A stretch of 64,000 nt of DNA from positions 32,855-96,854 of the forward strand of contig CAWCGJ010000038.1 of NCBI GenBank assembly GCA_963795055.1. The letters are read 5' to 3'. The stretch comes from JASHPR01 sp963795055. GTDB taxonomy: Bacteria; Actinomycetota; Actinomycetes; Streptosporangiales; Streptosporangiaceae. How positions within the stretch are numbered: the first letter of the stretch is position 1; each line of letters begins with the position of its first letter. Shown piece after piece: positions 41,002 to 50,277 of this stretch. The position numbers and the translations under genes are program-made. Under the pieces are notes generated by a model. It worked only from the letters and a program-made list of their open reading frames with translations. It was not told the origin of the DNA and made no database searches.

Positions 41002-41055
41002 CTTGCCTTGTGGCTAGGTAACGGTGCGGTCTCACCCTTGCCTTGCTGCTAGGTA
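41002..41055. promoter_or_regulatory. Two 19-bp direct repeats, probable PadR sites
   Basis: CTTGCCTTGTGGCTAGGTA at 41002-41020 and CTTGCCTTGCTGCTAGGTA at 41037-41055 differ at two bases and are 35 bp apart. They lie between the PadR gene and the divergent ABC fragment. PadR-type operators often hold a TACCTAG-like element on one strand; assignment is inferred. Confidence 0.65.
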
Positions 41056-41124
41056 TGGAGCGAGAGTAATACCACCCCCGGGCCGGCGCCAGCCCGGCGC
41101 GGGGGAGCGGTGAAGGGTGACGAG

Positions 41125-41291
41125 ATGCCTGACAGCGTGCCCGCGGGCGGCTTGATCGAGCTGCGCGGCGTCAGCAAGCACTACGGAATCAGCCAGGACC
41201 AGCAGGTCGCAGCCGCCGACGAGGTTACATCGACCTGACCGAGGAATATCCCGCCGAAGACGTGATCCGCCACGTGGGCCGGCTGGGCTGA
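41125..41291 (+). pseudogene. Deletion scar: ABC ATPase start joined to an unrelated protein end
   Basis: From ATG 41125, with GAAGGGTG before it, the frame reads MPDSVPAGGLIELRGVSKHY and then loses similarity before Walker A and stops at 41238. The beginning is that of a MacB-type ABC ATPase. In the next frame, 41223-41291 reads GYIDLTEEYPAEDVIRHVGR and ends with Leu-Gly-stop, which looks like the natural end of some other protein. A deletion has most likely removed the exporter genes and fused two ends. Confidence 0.6.
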
Positions 41292-41366
41292 CCGGGCCGC
41301 GGCCCGCCGGGCGCTGCCCCGGGCCGTTGTTTGCGCCGCGGGCCTAGGCCCGCCAGACTCGCAGCC

Positions 41367-41543
41367 ATGGCATCGAACCCTGACAGCAATCCGGAGGACG
41401 AGTACGCCGACGACGAGTACGCCGACTATGACGCCGAGGATCGCGAGCAGCCTTCGACGCCGATCGAGATCCCCGACGATGAGCCCGTAGATGACGTGCT
41501 CGAACAACGTCAGGAAGTCCCCTACGGGGATGACGACCAGTGA
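41367..41543 (+). CDS. Small acidic protein of unknown function
   Basis: 58 residues, mostly Asp/Glu (EDEYADDEYADYDAED, then IPDDEPVDDVLEQRQEVP). Similar short acidic proteins with the DVLEQRQEVP-type segment are frequent in actinobacteria; their role is unknown. ATG 41367. A following frame of 30 codons starts at GTG 41540, overlapping the stop as GTGA, and ends at 41629 inside the next gene; this may be the stump of a gene cut off where the accessory region begins. Confidence 0.6.
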   Translation: MASNPDSNPEDEYADDEYADYDAEDREQPSTPIEIPDDEPVDDVLEQRQEVPYGDDDQ

Positions 41544-41576
41544 GCCAGGTCGCGGCCACCGAGCCCGGGGACGGCG

Positions 41577-42074
41577 CTACTGATCCGCGGGACGCTCACG
41601 GAACACGGCCAGCCCTGACTCTGGCCTGATCAGCATCTCGTAGCTCCGGCCGTCAGCTGAGGCACGGAAGCGCCCGGTAGTGCGGAAGCCGAGAGCCGCC
41701 ACCGCACGCTGGGCCCGGATGTTGAACGTGGCGACGGTGACCCGGAACGCTTCAGGCGCAAACTGTTGCCGGCCGAAATCCAGGCCGGTCTGGACGGCTT
41801 CCCGGCCTTTGCCCTGGCCGGTGAGATCGGGGCGCAGGCCGCCGCCGGTGTCCAGGGCTGAATCGTCGTAGATGCCACCGGGGACCTGACCGTCGGGCCC
41901 GAACGAGCGGAAGCCGATGAGCCCGGTCTCGTCCGCGAGGGCAAGGAATCCGCTTTCCCGGCTGACCAGGAAGGCAGGATCGGCATCGGTCATGTCGTAG
42001 CAGTCGTAGGGCGCGGGGTAGCGCCAGGTGACGATCTCGGCTGCGTAGGCGGCCGTCATCGGCACGATCTGCAT
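41577..42074 (-). CDS. GNAT family N-acetyltransferase (RimJ/RimL-like)
   Basis: 165 residues with the GNAT core: MQIVPMTAAYAAEIVTWRYP at the start, acetyl-CoA loop LTGQGKGREAVQTGLDFG and NIRAQRAVAALGFRTTGRF. The first part with YDCYDM resembles acetyltransferases that act on small molecules or ribosomal protein termini. ATG 42074 is chosen as the upstream 46 residues of the frame have no family character. Substrate unknown. It is the first gene of the accessory part of the window. Confidence 0.85.
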   Translation of the reverse strand: MQIVPMTAAYAAEIVTWRYPAPYDCYDMTDADPAFLVSRESGFLALADETGLIGFRSFGPDGQVPGGIYDDSALDTGGGLRPDLTGQGKGREAVQTGLDFGRQQFAPEAFRVTVATFNIRAQRAVAALGFRTTGRFRASADGRSYEMLIRPESGLAVFRERPADQ

Positions 42075-42245
42075 CTGGTCATTGAACGGCAACCGTCGGC
42101 CAGCTGTCGACTCCGATAAGGGGCCCCGGTTGTGGTTCAGTTTGAAACGCGCTTGGGGAAGCTGAAGCCGTACCGTTCGCACCATGCGGTGAATCCCGGG
42201 TCGCCTGCCCAACCGCGCCTGTAGTCCGAGCTAGGAGGAACTTGG

Positions 42246-42464
42246 ATGTCCCATCATCTCGACACCCCGCTCGCCAGCCAGACCGGCCAGCTCTACATCG
42301 ATGACCTGTATGTCTTCCCAGGCGAGGCCAGCACGGTGTTCATGATGGACGCCCCCGAGGCCATGCTGTCCCTCGTCACCAACACTGCCGTGCCGTCGGG
42401 GCTGAAGCCGTCCGTGACCGAGCATCAGCGAGACAGCAGCTTCCCGTACGTCGTGCCGGCCTGA
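42246..42464 (+). pseudogene. DUF4331 protein with internal in-frame deletion
   Basis: 72 codons, intact start after TAGGAGGAAC. The first half, MSHHLDTPLASQTGQLYIDD, then LYVFPGEASTVFMMD, is the normal N terminus of the DUF4331 family. The second half, from AMLSLVTNTAVPSGLKP to FPYVVPA, resembles the C-terminal end of that family. Full proteins have roughly 300-400 residues, so the middle has been lost without breaking the frame. It could still give a peptide. Confidence 0.7.
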
Positions 42465-42667
42465 CCCGCCCGCAGATCATGCCTGAGGAAGAAGGCCGAC
42501 AGGACACAATCCCTCTATTTCAACCTTTGGTGAGGCAGATATTCCGGTGAAATCTGAGTCCCAGAGTACGGGAAAGGAAAACCGAGCGGGGAGTTGCCAT
42601 CACGGCCAGGCCAAGTCACTATGTATCCAAGTGGATAGTGGCCTTCCTCAAGGGTAGACGCATAACC

Positions 42668-42958
42668 ATGGAGCCCCGCAGACAGGAGATATCCCGCACG
42701 ACCGCAGCGCTGCTCGACGCGGCCTTCGACGACGACCAGGAGCGCGCCGACCAGCTGCTGGCCGGACGAGACGATCTAGCGGCCCAGGTAACGGCGGGAC
42801 TCGCCCAAGTCATCACCGGCAGTTTCGCCGGGAGTAACCACGACCTGGCCCCCTACTTCGCCAAGGCACTGGCCTGGGATATCGCCGAGAGCGTGATGGA
42901 TGGTCATGACGAATTCCGCGCCGTGATCAAGGAGTGGATGCTACGCCTGGCCTCTTGA
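42668..42958 (+). CDS. Small protein of unknown function
   Basis: 96 residues from ATG 42668 (GTG 42638 would add ten). Helical and acidic: TTAALLDAAFDDDQERADQL, then VTAGLAQVITGSFAGSNHDL and the end VIKEWMLRLAS. No family recognised. The codon use is normal for a coding frame here. An inverted pair TATCC/GGATA at 42624-42637 lies upstream. Alone between genes of both strands. Confidence 0.5.
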   Translation: MEPRRQEISRTTAALLDAAFDDDQERADQLLAGRDDLAAQVTAGLAQVITGSFAGSNHDLAPYFAKALAWDIAESVMDGHDEFRAVIKEWMLRLAS

Positions 42959-43007
42959 AAGGTAACGGGCAATTCCAGCGGTAACCAGCAGAATCCCTTG
43001 GATTGGC

Positions 43008-43880
43008 TCAGCGCGCGGGCGCGTCGGCTGGGTACTCGGCGGGATAGGGCTCGGCGTAGTCGGCTGACCGGCTGACGTTCTCCCACGCGGTGCCCTCGGC
43101 GAGTTGCCGCTTGGAGTAGTCGAGCGCCATCTCGACCGCGGTCACGCCGAGGAGCAGGTGCGAGGGCAGGTTGTCGCGCTTGACGGTGTTCAGGATGATC
43201 TCGGCGGCGCGCTCCGGATCGCCGGCCGGACCGGCAGGGTTGCGGCGCATGCGGTGGTGCATGGCGCCAATGGTGCTGTCGTAGCCCGCGGGGATCTCGT
43301 GCACGGTCATCGAGGAACCAGCCCAGTCGGTCGCGAAACCGCTGGGCTCCACGACGATGACCTTGACGCCGAACGGCGCGGTCTCGGCGGCGAGCACGCG
43401 GCTGAAGCCGTCGACCGCGAACTTGGCGGCCTGGTAGCTGGCAATGCCCGGCGAGCCGCCCACGCGCCCGCCAACCGAGGAGAACTGCACGATGGTGCCG
43501 CCGCCTTGGGCCCGAAGCTGCGGGATCACCGCCTTGGACACGTTGTACACGCCCCAGAAGTTGGTCTCGAACTGGGCCCGAAAATCGGCGTCGTCACCCG
43601 TCTCGATGGGCGCGACGTTCGCATACCCGGCGTTGTTGACGACGACGTCCAGCCGGCCGAAGCGCCCGGCACCCGCCGCCACAGCGGCTCGGGCCGCGGC
43701 GGCGTCGGTGACATCCAGGGCGATCGGCAGCATGCTGTCGCCGTGCCGCTCGGCGATTTCGGCCAGCTGCCCGGGCTGGCGCGCAGTGGCGACGACGCGG
43801 TCGCCAGCGTCGAGAGCGGCACGGACGAGGGCGCGGCCGAAGCCGCGCGAGGACCCGGTGATGAACCAGACTTGCTGCAT
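43008..43880 (-). CDS. Short-chain dehydrogenase/reductase
   Basis: Classical SDR, 290 residues. NAD(P) motif TGSSRGFG with Arg in the next helix favours NADPH; NNAG, the catalytic Ser in VQFSSVGG and Tyr-x3-Lys in SYQAAKFA follow. C-terminal part long, as in the retinol dehydrogenase-like group. ATG 43880 is chosen over the frame beginning at 43931 since the SDR fold starts at once. Substrate unknown. Confidence 0.92.
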   Translation of the reverse strand: MQQVWFITGSSRGFGRALVRAALDAGDRVVATARQPGQLAEIAERHGDSMLPIALDVTDAAAARAAVAAGAGRFGRLDVVVNNAGYANVAPIETGDDADFRAQFETNFWGVYNVSKAVIPQLRAQGGGTIVQFSSVGGRVGGSPGIASYQAAKFAVDGFSRVLAAETAPFGVKVIVVEPSGFATDWAGSSMTVHEIPAGYDSTIGAMHHRMRRNPAGPAGDPERAAEIILNTVKRDNLPSHLLLGVTAVEMALDYSKRQLAEGTAWENVSRSADYAEPYPAEYPADAPAR

Positions 43881-43956
43881 GAGCAGTCGGGTACCCGCCT
43901 GGCTGCCCGGTGAATCACCTGGTACCGGCACACCAGCGACCGCGCCCGACTGGCTG

Positions 43957-46488
43957 TCACGCCTGTACGGCGAGCACTTCGTCGGCGGCGGGGTGGGGCA
44001 CCGAGACCTCGACCACGGTCCCGCGGTGCGTGGTCGCCAGCTGGTACGCCACGTGCGCGCCGTTCAGGGTGACCGAGTGCACTGTCGCGCCCGCCGACAG
44101 CACCGTGCCGATGGTCAGGGCCAGGCCCTGCGCGCCGGTGACCTCGGTCCGGTAGGCGGCGCCGTGGCGGCTGGCGGTCTCGCCCAGCGTGCTCGTGCCC
44201 ACGTGCAGGTTCCCGACCGACATGACTGGCCAGGAGGACGGGACCTCGGGAACCACGGCGACCGAGCCTGGCGCATCGGGGCTGACGCCCAGCAGGTCGT
44301 TCACCACGGTCCACAGCAGCCCGTAGCCGGACCAGGCCTGCATCACGTTCGCACGGCTGGTGAACGCCTCAAACGGGTTGTACTGGGCGCTCGCGGCCAG
44401 TTCCGGCAGCGAGCCGGGCATCTCGACGGTGAGCTGGCTTGCGATCTTGTCCATGTCGGTGATGGCCTGCGGCAGGCGCCCGTAGTTGGCCTCACCCACG
44501 GCTAGGGCCCCGGTGTTGACGAGGTAGCAGGTCTGGCCGCTGGTGCCCATCGGGCCGCCCACGCCGTCCACGTACAGGCCGCATGACCCGGTGAAGGCGG
44601 GCGTCTCCATCTGGCTGAGCGCGGTTCCGGCGTCGGCGACCGGGGCGATGTCCTGCTCCATCGGGGCGACGCTGGTCCACCACCGCTGCTGGAGCTGCTG
44701 GCCCGCCGCGGTGCAACTGGTGCCGGCTGAGGCGGCCGTGCACAGAGAGTCCGCGTACAGGTGCTGGCTGGAGATCCACCACTGGCCGAACGCATTGAGC
44801 ATGGCCTGCTCCCGCTGAGCGGCCCAGCTGGCGGTGGAGGTGTCGTTCATGGCCACGGCCATGTCGTGCAGCGCGGCCAGGGCCTGGATGGTCTCGGACG
44901 CGACATCTAGTGCCTCTCCGCCGAGCGAGGGGTTCTCCACGATGCCGTCGCCCACCGGCCACAGGTGGCCAGGACCGGTGGCCAGGCTGGCCAGGTAGTG
45001 CTCGCCCTCGGCGATGAACTTGTAGTTGTCGGTCAGGACCGAGTTGTCTCCTGACCACCGCCAGACCAGGTCGGCGGCGATGGCGAACTGGGCGGTTTCG
45101 TTGATGTCCCCGGGCTCGGTGGTGTCCCCGTAGTAGACCGCGCCGGTGGCGGTCACCTCGTGCACCACCTTGCCGGTGCTGCCGTTGACGATTTCCGACA
45201 CGGTGCGCATGGCGTTCAGCCAGTTGGCGGCGGTCTGCCACTGTCCGCTGACGGCCAGGCCGTAGCTGCTGTAGGCGCCGTCGGTGCCGAAGAACTCGGC
45301 GTAGTCGGGGTAGGCGGCGTCGATGGCCGACAGCTGCGGCACCGTGGCCAGCGGGGCCGGGTACACCGTGCCCGCCTTGGTGTCCCTGATCACGGCGTCG
45401 GCGATCGTCCGGCTCAGGTCGGCCAGGTTCAGCTTGCTCCACAGCAGCGCCTGCTGGACGCTGGCGTCCGGGACCTGCAGGTTGGTCTGGGCGGCCACGC
45501 CGTCGCGCTCGGCGATCTTGCTCTGCAGCAGCCCGGCCGGGTTGGCCAGGGCGGCTTGCAGCGCCTGGCCGGCGTCCGCCGGGCCGTTCTGCGAGCCGGC
45601 CACCCCCAGCCACAGCGTGCGCCCGGTGGCCGGGACGGCCAGGTTCCAGGTCAGCTGGCCGCCTTCGCCCTTGGTGCCGAACACGGCCTGGTCGCTGGCC
45701 GAGGTGGGCCCCCAGTAACCGGATCCGGTGGCGGTGCTTGACGGTGCGGTAGCCGACCCCACCTCGGCGTACCACGGGGTCTGCTCCTGGTTGAACTGGA
45801 TGACGCCGCCCGACGCCGAGACGGTGTTCTGGTGGTTGAACTGGTCCCAGGTAGGTGTGGTCGATGCCCAGGGATAGGTGGCGCTCACCTCACTGTGCGC
45901 GTCGGCGGTCACGGGCACGGTGGCGGCACTCCCGTTCACCGGGACCAGGGTGAGGCCGAACAGCACCGCCGACTGCCCGTCCGGGGCGAATTCGGTCAGG
46001 GTCGGCTGCAGGCCGTCGGTCACCGGGAAGGTGAGCCGGACGAAACCGGGCCCGCTGGTGTAGGTGGTGGCCGAATCCAGCCAGCTTCCCGACAGCCCGA
46101 ACCACAGCCCGTCGAGCAGCTTTATCGGCGGTGTGAATACCCCGCCCATCTGGCCGGTGGTGTGCCAGCCGATCGGCGGGAACGTGCCGTCCTCTACCCC
46201 GACCACGTAGGCCTCGGTGCCGGCCGCCACGAACCGGCGTTCGGACAGCTGTGAGGTGGCGGAGATGGTCGGGGCCGCGCCCGCCCCGGGGACAGCCGAT
46301 GCCGCGGCGGCCAGAGTGCCTCCCGCTGACCGCTGGACGCTGCCCGCTGTCTGCACCGTCTGCGCGCCGGCGCTCGCCGTGCTCGCCGACAGCAGGCCGA
46401 ACGCGGCCAGGGCCGCAACCGCCAGAAATACCCGCATGCGCCGTCTGACCACGACGTTTCCTCTCCACTGGGCCGCGATGTCGCGCAC
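43957..46488 (-). CDS. Secreted six-hairpin glycosidase-like protein
   Basis: Up to 843 residues. A signal peptide (MRVFLAVAALAAFGLLSAST, then ASAGAQT) begins at ATG 46437; GTG/ATG codons up to 46488 would only lengthen the leader. The N-terminal half looks like a beta-sandwich domain, the second half (from about 340) an alpha/alpha barrel with ADLVWRWSGDNSVL, ALDVASETIQALAALHDMAV and NYGRLPQAI, as in GH15/GH63/GH78-type enzymes. A short C-terminal beta domain ends the protein. The exact sugar substrate cannot be told. Convergent or parallel neighbours give no help. Acts outside the cell. Confidence 0.75.
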   Translation of the reverse strand: MRDIAAQWRGNVVVRRRMRVFLAVAALAAFGLLSASTASAGAQTVQTAGSVQRSAGGTLAAAASAVPGAGAAPTISATSQLSERRFVAAGTEAYVVGVEDGTFPPIGWHTTGQMGGVFTPPIKLLDGLWFGLSGSWLDSATTYTSGPGFVRLTFPVTDGLQPTLTEFAPDGQSAVLFGLTLVPVNGSAATVPVTADAHSEVSATYPWASTTPTWDQFNHQNTVSASGGVIQFNQEQTPWYAEVGSATAPSSTATGSGYWGPTSASDQAVFGTKGEGGQLTWNLAVPATGRTLWLGVAGSQNGPADAGQALQAALANPAGLLQSKIAERDGVAAQTNLQVPDASVQQALLWSKLNLADLSRTIADAVIRDTKAGTVYPAPLATVPQLSAIDAAYPDYAEFFGTDGAYSSYGLAVSGQWQTAANWLNAMRTVSEIVNGSTGKVVHEVTATGAVYYGDTTEPGDINETAQFAIAADLVWRWSGDNSVLTDNYKFIAEGEHYLASLATGPGHLWPVGDGIVENPSLGGEALDVASETIQALAALHDMAVAMNDTSTASWAAQREQAMLNAFGQWWISSQHLYADSLCTAASAGTSCTAAGQQLQQRWWTSVAPMEQDIAPVADAGTALSQMETPAFTGSCGLYVDGVGGPMGTSGQTCYLVNTGALAVGEANYGRLPQAITDMDKIASQLTVEMPGSLPELAASAQYNPFEAFTSRANVMQAWSGYGLLWTVVNDLLGVSPDAPGSVAVVPEVPSSWPVMSVGNLHVGTSTLGETASRHGAAYRTEVTGAQGLALTIGTVLSAGATVHSVTLNGAHVAYQLATTHRGTVVEVSVPHPAADEVLAVQA

Positions 46489-46653
46489 CGACGGCGCCTA
46501 CGTGCGAGGGGACCGCCGACCCGCCGACGCGGACTACCCCGACAGCCCAGCCCTAAACGCGCCCCTCAGTTAAGGAGCGCCAAGCGCAGGAGAGCCGAGC
46601 AGAACCGCGGCTCGGCGCGCGCGATGAAGATCTGGGCCAGGCCTCGGATTTGG

Positions 46654-46950
46654 CTACCCGAACTCGCAGGGCAGGTGCTTGATGCCGTTGATGAAGCTCG
46701 ACAACAGGTAGTCCGGCTCGCCCGTGTACCGGATGTCCGGGACCCGGGTCAGCAGTTCCCGCAGCATGGCGGTGATCTCGCGCCGGGCCAGGTGCGCACC
46801 CAGGCAGAAGTGCGGGCCGGCCGACCCGCACCCGACGTGCGGGTTGGGGAGCGGGAAATGTCGAACTGCTCCGGGTCGGCGAAGACCGACTCTTGGCTGT
46901 TGGCGGCCCGCGCGGCGAGAGCCGATTTCGCGAAGCGTATCCGGCTACAG
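46654..46950 (-). pseudogene. Cytochrome P450, C-terminal remnant
   Basis: The end of a P450 in two frames: RAANSQESVFADPEQFDISR, then after a one-base shift NPHVGCGSAGPHFCLGAHLA with the haem Cys, then REITAMLRELLTRVPDIRY and the end INGIKHLPCEFG at 46656. The rest of the gene (about 300 codons) is absent; the STAND gene ends 10-20 bp away. A true remnant. Confidence 0.85.
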
Positions 46951-46961
46951 GCGCGCAACTA

Positions 46962-49853
46962 TTACGCGGACTGAAAGTCCGGCGAGCATAACAGGCAGGT
47001 ACACGGACAGTCTCCCTGCCGAATATTTGCGGCTCCCCTCGCATTGGCCTCAACGCGCTGGCGAGTACAGATCCGCCATTTCGGAGCGGTCCAAGTCCGG
47101 CCAGGCGTATCGGCCTTCTGGTGGCAGTCCCGGGGACGCGTTTGGCGGCGGGTTTGGGCACCTAGCTGATGGCTCCGGTATCGCCGGCTCGGCGGGCCGG
47201 CTGGGCGGGTGGGTTCAGGTGATGCTTCCGCTAGCGCGTACTCAACGGCGCGGCTGCCTCTCAGGGACTGGCCCCGTGTCCAGGCCTGCTCGAATGCCGC
47301 ATCTCCCATACGGGAGCGCAGCGCGGCCAGGAGACCATCGTCGTGGGCGGCGCGGGGCACGAGCGCGTGCAGCCAGCCGCTGCCCTTGGCTTGCAGGAGC
47401 GCGCCTGCGGCGGCGAGCAGATGCACGGCGCGCTCCAGGTTGTCCTGCCGGATGGCGACCGCGGCGAGCGCCTCCAGGTAGTAGGCGACGCTTGGTTCGT
47501 CCCTGGCCTCGGCCGACTGCGACACCCCTTCCTGCAGGCGTTCCGCCGCGCCGGTCAGATCGCCCTGTGCCTGGCTGCTGAGCGCCAGGTCGTAGAGCGA
47601 GACGAGGATGGTGAACCGGTCCTGCGCGCTGCGGGCCGCGGTCAGGGCCTCGGTGAACAGCTGCGCTGCGCGGTCGTGATCTGCCTGGCTGAGCCGGATC
47701 TGGCCGAGGAAATTGCACACGAGCGCCACGTCCAGCAGGTGCTGCAGACGCTCGGGTCCGGCGAGCCGGTCGTTGGCGGCCTCCTGCAGCGGGGCGAGCG
47801 TCTGTTCGAGCAGCTCGCTGGCCCGCGCGTCCTGGTGCTGCAATGCCAGGAGGTGACCCAGCATGGCTGCCGTCGTGGCTGCGCCCAGCATGTCCCCGGC
47901 CTGGCGGTACAGCGGCAGGCTCTGCTCCAGGAGCGGCTGCGCTGCGGCCTGGTCCCCGGACGCGAAGAGGCCGAAGCCGGTGCCGCTCAGCGCCAGGGCA
48001 CGCTGCCGCGGCGGCAGGTGTTCGCTCTTGGGCAGGATGTCCACGTAGGAGGCGAGTTCCTCGGCGTGGCCGCGCAGCCACCAGAACCTCCATGTCGCCC
48101 AGGACAGCTGTATCGCCGGCTCGAGCTGGTCCTGTTCCCCCAGCCAGGACATCGCGGCGCCGAGGTTGCCGTGCTCGGTCTCGAGCCGGTCCAGCCACGC
48201 CAGCTGTCCGGGACCCTGCATCTCGGCTGGAGCCGGCTCGGCGAGCGCCCGGAAGTAGGCCGCGTGCCGGTCGTGCGCCTCCCGCCAGTCAGCGCCGTCG
48301 CGCAGGCGTTCCAGCGCGTACTCCCGGATGGTCTCCAGCAGTCCGAAGCGCGGCTCGCCGTTGCGGGTCTGCGGCCGCACCAGGCTGCTGTCCACCAGCG
48401 AGCCCAGCGTGTCCATGACGTGCCCGTCCCGGCCCCGGTCCGCCGGGTCAGCGGCGGCGGCGCCGACAGCCTCCGCGGCGGGCAGGTCAAAGGTTCCTGC
48501 AAACACCCCCAGGCGGGCGAACAGCGCCTGCTCGCCGCCAGAGAGCAGGTCGAAGCTCCAGTCCAGGGTGGTTCGCAGTGTCCGCTGCCGCTCGGGCAGG
48601 TCGCGCGCTCCCCCCGTCAGCAGCCCCATCCTGTCGTCGAGCCGGGCCAGCAGGGCCTGCGGTGGCAGCAGCCTGACCCTGGCGGCGGCCAGCTCGATGG
48701 CCAGCGGCAGCCCGTCCAGCCGCCGGCAGATCTCGGCGACCGCCGCGGCGTTCCCGCTGGTCAGCTCGAAACCCGCGGACGCGGCTTGGGCCCGCTGCAC
48801 GAACAGGCGCACCGAGGCGCATCGCTGCACCTCTGCGGCGTCCCCGCCGGCCCCGATCGGTGGCACCGGGAGCGGCGGCACCGGGAACTCGTGCTCGCCG
48901 CTGAGCCGCAACACCATCCGGCTGGTCACCAGCGCCACCACGCCGGCAGCGGCGCGCAGCAGCTCAGCCACCAGCGGAGCCGCCCCCATCACCTGCTCGA
49001 AGTTGTCCAGCACCAGCATCAGCCGCCGGGCGCGCAGGTATGACTTCAGGTCGGTAACCAGGCTGCCGCCCGAGGTGTTCAGCCCCAGCGCGGCGGCGAT
49101 CGCCGCCGTCACCAGCTCGGCCGCCCGGACCGAGCCGAGCTCAACGAACCGCACCCCGTCCTCAAAACCCGGACCCACCCGCTGCGCGACCTCCGCCGCG
49201 AGCCTGCTTTTCCCGACCCCGCCCGGGCCGGTGAGGGTCACCAGGCGCACACCCTCGGCACGCACCAGGTCGCCCACCGCCGCGGCGTCATCGTCGCGGC
49301 CCACCAGCGGCGTCGCCGCCACCGGCACCGCCCCTGCCAGCGACGCCTCGCCCGCGGCGCCGTCCCCCGATGGCGCCATCTCGAACCGCTCGCTCAGCAG
49401 CACGGCCAGGTCGTTCTCGACCAGGCGCTGCAGCTCGGCGGCAGCGGAGAAGTGCTGGTAGGACACGTCACCGGCATCCCTGATCCGGGTCAGCAATTCC
49501 GCCAGCCGCGACTCACGCTCCGGCGCCGGCGACTTCACGTAGATGAGCCTGGGCCGCCCCGCTGACAGCAGGTACTCATCCTCCAGCCCGGACACCTGTT
49601 CCCCCGGCGCGACCCAGCCGTAGCTCTGCCAGTACACGCCCACGAACACCTGGCTCTGCGCCAGGTAGGAGCGGTATACCTGGCGCGGCGGATGCGGCCG
49701 GGCGCCCAGCTCGAACATCACCGGCACCAGCCGCAGACGGGTCACCGCGTCCCGCACTGCCTGCCGCTCAGCGGCCAGTTCCTGCAGCGTGGAACTCACA
49801 AAGACCCGCAACCGCTGATCAGGCGTGCGGATCACATCCGTCTCGGCCATCAC
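46962..49853 (-). CDS. DUF4062 - STAND ATPase (NB-ARC) - TPR protein
   Basis: 963 residues in three parts. Residues 14-155: DUF4062 (LRVFVSSTLQELAAERQAVR, then VYRSYLAQSQVFVGVYWQSY). Residues 185-560: NB-ARC-type ATPase with Walker A GPGGVGKS (209-216), Walker B LMLVLDNFE and GLPLAIELAAARVRLLP, as in AfsR-like proteins. From 600: TPR-like helical repeats. No DNA-binding domain. The last 70 residues (after VEYALAEAS) have no family character and run into the P450 remnant, so the native stop may be lost. STAND proteins are signal switches; many guard against phages. Here either regulation or defence is possible. Confidence 0.85.
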   Translation of the reverse strand: MMAETDVIRTPDQRLRVFVSSTLQELAAERQAVRDAVTRLRLVPVMFELGARPHPPRQVYRSYLAQSQVFVGVYWQSYGWVAPGEQVSGLEDEYLLSAGRPRLIYVKSPAPERESRLAELLTRIRDAGDVSYQHFSAAAELQRLVENDLAVLLSERFEMAPSGDGAAGEASLAGAVPVAATPLVGRDDDAAAVGDLVRAEGVRLVTLTGPGGVGKSRLAAEVAQRVGPGFEDGVRFVELGSVRAAELVTAAIAAALGLNTSGGSLVTDLKSYLRARRLMLVLDNFEQVMGAAPLVAELLRAAAGVVALVTSRMVLRLSGEHEFPVPPLPVPPIGAGGDAAEVQRCASVRLFVQRAQAASAGFELTSGNAAAVAEICRRLDGLPLAIELAAARVRLLPPQALLARLDDRMGLLTGGARDLPERQRTLRTTLDWSFDLLSGGEQALFARLGVFAGTFDLPAAEAVGAAAADPADRGRDGHVMDTLGSLVDSSLVRPQTRNGEPRFGLLETIREYALERLRDGADWREAHDRHAAYFRALAEPAPAEMQGPGQLAWLDRLETEHGNLGAAMSWLGEQDQLEPAIQLSWATWRFWWLRGHAEELASYVDILPKSEHLPPRQRALALSGTGFGLFASGDQAAAQPLLEQSLPLYRQAGDMLGAATTAAMLGHLLALQHQDARASELLEQTLAPLQEAANDRLAGPERLQHLLDVALVCNFLGQIRLSQADHDRAAQLFTEALTAARSAQDRFTILVSLYDLALSSQAQGDLTGAAERLQEGVSQSAEARDEPSVAYYLEALAAVAIRQDNLERAVHLLAAAGALLQAKGSGWLHALVPRAAHDDGLLAALRSRMGDAAFEQAWTRGQSLRGSRAVEYALAEASPEPTRPAGPPSRRYRSHQLGAQTRRQTRPRDCHQKADTPGRTWTAPKWRICTRQRVEANARGAANIRQGDCPCTCLLCSPDFQSA

Positions 49854-50277
49854 TCCACAGCCTAGGCAGGCGCAGCGGTCGGCGACAGATCCGGCCAGCC
49901 GGCGCCAGGGCCCCTTACCCAGCGCGCCGCTTGGCCGGGCCAGGTCCCCCTCTGAGCGTGGCGCACCTGGTACGCGAGCCGGTCTGCCGGACGCCAGACA
50001 CCATGCCGGTGATCTTCAGCAGGCGCGCGCGGTCCCGAAGGACACGCCCAGATCAGCTTCATCTGTGCGGCCGCCACTGCTTGCCAGCCACGGCGCCTAA
50101 GCATGCATAACGGCGGATAGCCCGTCAGGCCTTCCTGATCGGGTGCCGGCGCTTCCCGGGGGTGCCCGCCGGGGACCCGGTGAGCAGGACGGCGTCCTCG
50201 TAGCGCCCCGGGGCGTGTTCGGGGTGCCTGTTCTGTATCGACCCGTCCGGCCGTTCGGGGCAGTGCGTGATCTTGTT
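49854..50277. other. Gene-free stretch upstream of the STAND gene
   Basis: No frame with clear coding character. The promoter of the STAND gene should lie near 49855-49950. On the minus strand, 50127-50277 directly after the next gene reads ...GRYEDAVLLTGSPAGTPGK... without a start codon, perhaps a cut-off gene end. Confidence 0.4.

Noticed and set aside
46553..47161. 202-codon minus-strand frame over the P450 remnant
   Set aside because: The P450 pieces lie in the other two frames; this one is Arg/Pro-rich noise.
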